DNA of 64,000 nt, from positions 124,001 to 188,000 of the forward strand of contig CAKUUX010000001.1 of NCBI GenBank assembly GCA_934693165.1. The letters run 5' to 3'. Within the stretch, counting starts at the first letter, position 1. Every line of letters begins with the position of its first letter. The position numbers and the translations under genes were made by a program. Under the pieces are notes generated by a model, which ran no database searches, had not been told where the DNA came from, and saw nothing but the letters and a program-made list of their open reading frames with translations. The stretch comes from an uncultured Candidatus Melainabacteria bacterium (lineage in GTDB: Bacteria > Cyanobacteriota > Vampirovibrionia > Gastranaerophilales > Gastranaerophilaceae). Positions 60,029 through 64,000 of this stretch are shown piece by piece.

Positions 60029-60811
60029 CTAGAATAATACCGATACTGCTGTTAAAGTTTTTTCTAATGCTACTGCTATGTATTCACTCATTGGTCTTAC
60101 AAAGATTAAACATAGAAGTAATCCGATATATATCTTTAACGGCATTGCTACCATAAATACGTTCATTTGTGGCATCATTTTTGATACAAAACCCATTAAT
60201 ACATCCTTAATAAGAAGTACACCAAAAATTGGTAGAGCTAATCCAACTGCAACACTGAACATTTGTCCCATTAAGTACATACATTCTTGAACGATTTTTC
60301 CATTTATAAAAAATCCATATCCAACAGGCACACTTGTAAAACTGTTATATACAGCTGAAAATAACCATTGATGAGCATTTAGGGAAATAAATATCATCGC
60401 TGTAAGTAGAGTATAAGCTTGTGTAATAACAGGTGAAGATGTCCCTGTTGTAGGGTTTAGTGCTTGTGATACTGATAATGACATTTGTATTGCAAACAAG
60501 TTTGCTGCCATATCAACTGCTATAAATATTAAGTTTGTGCAAAAACCAATTAAGTATCCAATGAAAAATTCTTTTAATAAAATTACGAATAATTCTGGCA
60601 TGACTGTAGGCATTACAAAGTTGCTTGTTGCGTGAACAAAGGGGAACATAATAAAAGCAACTATTGCACATAACCAGATTTTTACTTGATAAGGAATTGG
60701 ATAAGTTGAAAATAAAGGCGCAGAAGCAAGCAATCCACTAATTCTAGTGAAAACAGCAATAAATAAAATTATTTTTACTGGTGTAAAGATTGCTAATAAG
60801 CTTGTGTCCAT
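60029..60811 (-). CDS. fliR: Flagellar export gate protein FliR
   Basis: A 260-residue membrane protein with about six helices. FTRISGLLASAPLFSTYPIP near the start and the FAIQMSLSVSQALNPTTGTS segment are characteristic of FliR, the single FliR subunit of the FliP5-FliQ4-FliR1 gate. It lies 14 bp after fliQ and 18 bp before flhB. Confidence 0.97.
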   Translation of the reverse strand: MDTSLLAIFTPVKIILFIAVFTRISGLLASAPLFSTYPIPYQVKIWLCAIVAFIMFPFVHATSNFVMPTVMPELFVILLKEFFIGYLIGFCTNLIFIAVDMAANLFAIQMSLSVSQALNPTTGTSSPVITQAYTLLTAMIFISLNAHQWLFSAVYNSFTSVPVGYGFFINGKIVQECMYLMGQMFSVAVGLALPIFGVLLIKDVLMGFVSKMMPQMNVFMVAMPLKIYIGLLLCLIFVRPMSEYIAVALEKTLTAVSVLF

Positions 60812-60825
60812 CTATTTATCCTAAT

Positions 60826-61092
60826 TTAACCCTTAATTAATTCTGGTATCATATCGTAAAATTCGTTTATTGATGTAATAAAAACGCTTGTTAACCAAGG
60901 TAGTAAAACAATCAACGCTAAAATTCCTGCAATAATTTTTGGTACAAATGTTAGAGTTGATTCTTGAATTTGTGTAACTGTTTGAAAAATACTAATAATC
61001 AAACCAACTGCCATACCAACAAGTAGAATTGGTGATACCATTTCTAAAGTTACGACAAATGTTTTTTGTAATAAGTTTATAATTATATCCAT
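60826..61092 (-). CDS. fliQ: Flagellar export gate protein FliQ
   Basis: An 88-residue protein with two transmembrane helices (SPILLVGMAVGLIISIFQTV; IIAGILALIVLLPWL) separated by the conserved TQIQESTLTFVPK loop that helps close the gate. The length is normal for FliQ. Gaps of 13-14 bp separate it from fliP and fliR. Confidence 0.97.
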   Translation of the reverse strand: MDIIINLLQKTFVVTLEMVSPILLVGMAVGLIISIFQTVTQIQESTLTFVPKIIAGILALIVLLPWLTSVFITSINEFYDMIPELIKG

Positions 61093-61105
61093 TCTTTATT
61101 TATCC

Positions 61106-61870
61106 TTAATGTATTACTGCGAATCCCTCAACCAGAGATTTAACTATCAAGTACCAGCCATCAATCATTACAAACATAATAAGTTTGAAAGGTAATGCAA
61201 TCATTGTTGGTGGTAAGAACATCATACCCATTGCAACAAGTACACTTGAAATTACAATGTCTATAACTAAAAATGGTAGATAAATTACAAAACCAATTTT
61301 GAAAGCTGTTTTTAACTCACTCAAAATGAATGATGGTATTAGAACGTAAGTTGGAACATCGTCCATGTTTCTTGGTTTTTCTATTTTTGCCATTTTTACA
61401 AATAATGCTAATTCTTTTTCATCAGTTTGAGAAAACATAAAATCTCTAACTGGTACAAGAGCCTTGTCTAAAGCTGCTTGTTGAGTGATTTGATTTTTCA
61501 TATAAGGTTGAATTGCTGTATCGTTAATCTTATTGATAGTTGGTGACATTACAAAGAAAGTCAAAATAAGTGCTAAACTTATCAAAACTTGGTTGGGAGG
61601 TAATGAACCAACCCCAATAGCTTGTCTTGTAATGGCAAGAACGATTACAATTCTGACAAACGCTGTTGTCATAATAAAAATACTTGGTGCTAATGTTAAA
61701 ATTGTCAACCAAATAAGGATTTGGATACCATTAGAAAAATCTTGTGGTGTTTGTGCTGTTTGCATTCCAATATTGATATTTGGAAAACTTAATGCTGCAT
61801 GTGCTTGTGGTACAAAAGTCAATAAAGACAAGCATAGTAGCATTATTTTATGTGCTATATTTTTTCTCAT
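61106..61870 (-). CDS. fliP: Flagellar export gate protein FliP
   Basis: A 254-residue protein with a signal peptide (about 25 residues, ending AHA), then membrane helices with TLAPSIFIMTTAFVRIVIVL, LPPNQVLISLALILTFFVMS and the C-terminal GMMFLPPTMIALPFKLIMFV, all conserved in FliP. It begins the export-gate operon, with AGGT-AGAAGAAA before the ATG. No other flagellar structural genes are in this window; they must be elsewhere. Confidence 0.97.
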   Translation of the reverse strand: MRKNIAHKIMLLCLSLLTFVPQAHAALSFPNINIGMQTAQTPQDFSNGIQILIWLTILTLAPSIFIMTTAFVRIVIVLAITRQAIGVGSLPPNQVLISLALILTFFVMSPTINKINDTAIQPYMKNQITQQAALDKALVPVRDFMFSQTDEKELALFVKMAKIEKPRNMDDVPTYVLIPSFILSELKTAFKIGFVIYLPFLVIDIVISSVLVAMGMMFLPPTMIALPFKLIMFVMIDGWYLIVKSLVEGFAVIH

Positions 61871-61958
61871 TTTCTTCTACCTACGATTTGTGATATATTT
61901 CCCCACAAATATTTTACACTATATCCAAAATCTAGGCTATTTCTTAACTTATCGCAAC

Positions 61959-61992
61959 AAAAAAGAGCCAAACTATTAATTTGACTCTTTTT
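61959..61992 (-). terminator. Terminator between rpmA and fliP
   Basis: AAAAAAGAGCCAAA and TTTGACTCTTTTTT form a stem with one mismatch (61959-61972 with 61979-61992). Its minus-strand T run would end the rplU-rpmA transcript before the flagellar operon. Confidence 0.75.
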
Positions 61993-62010
61993 TAATAATT
62001 ATTTAAATTT

Positions 62011-62087
62011 TGTCATTCCGAACTTGTTTCGGAATCTTGACGGGTTTTATAAGTTCCGTCGAGGTCCTGAATCAAGTTCAGGACGAC
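62011..62087. repeat. REP-like double-hairpin palindromic element
   Basis: Two 33-nt arms in inverted orientation: 62011-62043 and the reverse complement of 62055-62087 agree at most positions. Each arm forms its own hairpin (ATTCCGAA/TTCGGAAT at 62015-62035; GTCCTGAA/TTCAGGAC at 62064-62084), and GACGG/CCGTC joins them. The TGTCATTCCGAACTTGTTTC type is a widespread bacterial intergenic repeat. It lies in the 3' untranslated part of rplU-rpmA. Confidence 0.85.
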
Positions 62088-62098
62088 AATTTGTTTAC

Positions 62099-62362
62099 TT
62101 ACGCATTTTCTACAGCGTAAACACTAACTTGTTTTCTATCACGTCTGTGTGGTTCGAATTTAACAACACCGTCGATTAATGCAAATAATGTATCATCTTT
62201 ACCGATACCTACATTGTTACCTGGGTGGAATTTTGTTCCTCTTTGTCTAACGATGATGTTACCAGTTTTAACAGCTTCGCCACCATAGATTTTTACGCCT
62301 AAACGTTGAGCTTCTGAATCACGTCCGTTACGTGTAGAACCCATCCCTTTCTTATGTGCCAT
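62099..62362 (-). CDS. rpmA: 50S ribosomal protein L27
   Basis: An 87-residue protein. MAHKKGMGSTRNGRDSEAQR and GVKIYGGEAVKTGNIIVRQRG are the standard L27 N-terminal half; L27 reaches the peptidyl-transferase centre. The start is direct MAHKKG, without the cleaved leader found in Firmicutes. It follows rplU by 87 bp, the usual rplU-rpmA order. Confidence 0.98.
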   Translation of the reverse strand: MAHKKGMGSTRNGRDSEAQRLGVKIYGGEAVKTGNIIVRQRGTKFHPGNNVGIGKDDTLFALIDGVVKFEPHRRDRKQVSVYAVENA

Positions 62363-62449
62363 TTTTATACCTGCTTTCTAATTATTATTGTCTTACTTAA
62401 CTTTTATAATTCGTTGTTTAGTCTTTGACCTTACAACTAGCACTTATTA

Positions 62450-62806
62450 CTAAGCTTCTTCTGTAGTAGCTTCTTCTTTAGCTTTTTTAGAAGCTGTTGT
62501 TCTGATTTTTGAAATCATAACTCTAGTAAATTCTTGTCTGTGTCCTTGTTTTTTTCTGTAACCTTTTTTAGGTCTTTGTTTGAACACGATAATTTTTTTA
62601 GCTTTGCCTTGTAACATGATTGTTCCTTCAGCACTAGCATTTTTTACGTATGGTTGACCAACTTTTGATTTTTTACCGTTTACAACCATTACAACTTTAT
62701 CAAATACAACTTTTGTATCTTTTTCACCTTCAAGAAGTTCTACGTCTACGTAACGACCTTCTTCTACTTGGTATTGTTTTCCACCTGTTTCTACGATTGC
62801 GTACAT
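62450..62806 (-). CDS. rplU: 50S ribosomal protein L21
   Basis: A 118-residue protein, with MYAIVETGGKQYQVEEGRYV at the start, FKQRPKKGYRKKQGHRQEFT in the rRNA-binding loop and a short acidic tail (EEATTEEA). AAAGGA precedes the ATG. It leads rplU-rpmA. I see no clear L21 leader structure in the gap 62807-62918, which includes the AT-rich promoter region. Confidence 0.97.
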   Translation of the reverse strand: MYAIVETGGKQYQVEEGRYVDVELLEGEKDTKVVFDKVVMVVNGKKSKVGQPYVKNASAEGTIMLQGKAKKIIVFKQRPKKGYRKKQGHRQEFTRVMISKIRTTASKKAKEEATTEEA

Positions 62807-62918
62807 TACTTTGTCCTTTCAATTTGAGGAATCGTATCCTTTCGGATTTTTATAACGATTTACCTATCTCATACTTTCTTTTCTCCATGATATAGGCTAA
62901 AACCTTGGTGTCAAGTAT

Positions 62919-63482
62919 TTAGCCAAAAATTCTTTTCCAAAAATTCTTTTTGTCGTTTTCCAATTGTTCAATTCTTCTTGCCAATTTTTTATTATCGTTT
63001 AGAAGTTCGTCAATTTTTTGAGATAAAATTTCATTATCTTTTTTGTAAGAACCAGCTTCTATCAAAGATTCAGCAAATTCCGAATTGCCAATGTGTGATT
63101 TTATATCTTCTGCTATTTTTGTTGAAACTGCTGTTGCAAGCATATCAATAGCTTGGCTTGTCATATTTAGTGGAACATTTCTAACTTCTGGAATAATAGA
63201 TGTTCCTTCAGCTTGTTGTTCAAATTTTTTATTTTCTTCTTCAGTATCTTTCGGCGATTTGTGAATACGATATGAAATTTGTTCTTTGTTATATCCTTGA
63301 GATTTTAGACTTATACCTTTTTTAATTTTTGCGATTGAGGTTTCGTCAAAAAACTCTACGCCTTCCATATTTTCATAAATAGCATCAATTTGCCATTCTT
63401 TTATGAAAGTGTCAAGTGCATTCATATCAATGTAGTAATTATCTGAATTTAATTTTTTTAGTATGTCTTCTTTTGTGAACAT
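62919..63482 (-). CDS. HTH-type protein with coiled-coil tail
   Basis: A 187-residue protein. The N-terminal 80 residues look like a MerR-type helix-turn-helix (MFTKEDILKKLNSDNYYIDM; FFDETSIAKIKKGISLKSQG). A linker leads to a C-terminal coiled coil (INEL-type heptads: DEILSQKIDELLNDNKKLAR, EQLENDKKN). It has the same plan as the recA-linked protein at 45878. It lies 21 bp after smpB and is probably co-transcribed. The role is unknown. Confidence 0.7.
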   Translation of the reverse strand: MFTKEDILKKLNSDNYYIDMNALDTFIKEWQIDAIYENMEGVEFFDETSIAKIKKGISLKSQGYNKEQISYRIHKSPKDTEEENKKFEQQAEGTSIIPEVRNVPLNMTSQAIDMLATAVSTKIAEDIKSHIGNSEFAESLIEAGSYKKDNEILSQKIDELLNDNKKLARRIEQLENDKKNFWKRIFG

Positions 63483-63503
63483 ATTCCGACTTTCTTATTA
63501 ATT

Positions 63504-63965
63504 TTATCTTTTTAAGTGTCGTTCGATATCACGATTTTGAGTCTTTTTCGCTAAATCTTCTCGTTTATCGTATAGTTTTTTACCTTTGCAAAGTGCTATT
63601 TCTACCTTTGCTTTACCTTTTGTTAAAAATACTTCCAGAGGAACGACTGTGTAATTTTCTTTTTTTATCTTACCGAACATTTTTAGAATTTCTTTTTTTT
63701 GTAAAAGAAGTTTTCTAACTCTTTCAGGGTCGTGGTTAAAACGATTTCCTTGTTCGTATGGTGATATGTGACAATTATATAAAAAAACTTCATTATTTTC
63801 AACTTTGCAGAAACTATCTTTTAAATTTATTGCACCTTTACGAATTGACTTGATTTCAGTACCAGTCAACACAATCCCTGCAACATACTTTTCAAAGACT
63901 AAATAGTCATGAAAAGCTTTTCTGTTGGTTAAAATAACTTTTTTGCCACTTGTCTTTTGTTCCAT
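63504..63965 (-). CDS. smpB: SsrA-binding protein SmpB
   Basis: A 153-residue tmRNA partner for rescue of stalled ribosomes. VILTNRKAFHDYLVFEKYVA and GIVLTGTEIKSIRKGAINLK at the N-terminus, CHISPYEQGNRFNHDPERVRKLL centrally and the basic tail KLYDKREDLAKK with DIERHLKR are all standard. The ATG lies 7 nt after a -10 box with no ribosome site, so a leaderless mRNA is predicted. Confidence 0.97.
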   Translation of the reverse strand: MEQKTSGKKVILTNRKAFHDYLVFEKYVAGIVLTGTEIKSIRKGAINLKDSFCKVENNEVFLYNCHISPYEQGNRFNHDPERVRKLLLQKKEILKMFGKIKKENYTVVPLEVFLTKGKAKVEIALCKGKKLYDKREDLAKKTQNRDIERHLKR

Positions 63966-63972
63966 AACATGT

Positions 63973-64000
63973 ATTTTAAACCAAACTAAAATCCATGCAA
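63973..64000 (-). promoter_or_regulatory. Promoter of smpB
   Basis: On the minus strand TTGCAT (64000-63995) and TAAAAT (63978-63973) are separated by 16 bp. The start codon follows 7 nt after the -10 box. Confidence 0.6.

Noticed and set aside
1..64000. CRISPR array, prophage or insertion sequence
   Set aside because: No regularly spaced direct repeats, Cas, phage structural or transposase gene was found. The tRNA-linked repeats at 24929 and 25709 are only scars.

Overview
The window is AT-rich DNA from a Gram-negative, flagellated, apparently fermentative bacterium. The best match is the non-photosynthetic cyanobacterial sister lineage (Vampirovibrionia/Melainabacteria, probably a gut Gastranaerophilales member). 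Four things support this: an OmpR-type regulator that reads like cyanobacterial RpaB, the efp-accB neighbourhood typical of cyanobacteria, kdsB and a TolC-like protein (outer membrane with LPS), and an ADP-forming acetate--CoA ligase beside oxygen-detoxifying flavoproteins. No photosynthesis gene is visible. The lineage is inferred from protein resemblance, without any database search.

Layout. 1-10 kb: partial TolC-like gene (-), hisS with a small nucleotidyltransferase-like gene, an MFS transporter (-), then a flavodiiron/rubredoxin fusion, an iron-sulfur-flavoprotein-like reductase and a Cache/PAS histidine kinase. Against these runs a compact phosphorelay set (REC, Hpt, REC, lone GspE N-domain). 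10-20 kb: efp-accB-accC (-), then a chemosensory block of hybrid CheA and MCP (-) diverging from a pseudo-receiver diguanylate cyclase and a double-CheW protein. 20-29 kb: TatD-associated radical SAM protein, acetate--CoA ligase, kdsB, rpaB-like regulator, tRNA-His, then a scarred region with two repeated blocks that start with a tRNA-His 3' fragment and flank a MmcQ/YjbR gene, followed by nagZ and small envelope proteins. 29-43 kb: M16 peptidase, recG, two tandem HNH-like paralogues, a two-component pair, tadA, a TIGR02757-type protein, a HExxH protein and a truncated DegT-like protein. 43-54 kb: EamA transporter, metzincin, YczE-like protein, HTH/coiled-coil gene with recA, a large polytopic membrane protein with era, a bitopic acidic protein, an orphan solute-binding lipoprotein and a third HNH-like paralogue. 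54-64 kb (all -): short Orn/Lys/Arg decarboxylase, small membrane protein, PilZ protein, flagellar export genes fliP-fliQ-fliR-flhB-flhA, rplU-rpmA, an HTH/coiled-coil gene and smpB.

How it works together. Motility and signalling dominate: flagellar export gate, PilZ, diguanylate cyclase, CheA/CheW/MCP and several receivers suggest c-di-GMP and phosphorelay control of swimming or surface behaviour. Acetate--CoA ligase would conserve ATP during fermentation, and the flavodiiron cluster would remove O2 or NO.

The least explained content is (1) a three-member family of HNH-like proteins whose zinc-binding halves are separated by about 185 residues, with a nearby HExxH protein sharing a short N-terminal F-x-G motif; (2) the tandem scars behind tRNA-His; (3) several genes whose start codon lies 6-7 nt after a -10 box without a Shine-Dalgarno site, which predicts leaderless mRNAs; and (4) a family of terminator palindromes and dispersed intergenic repeats with shared cores.
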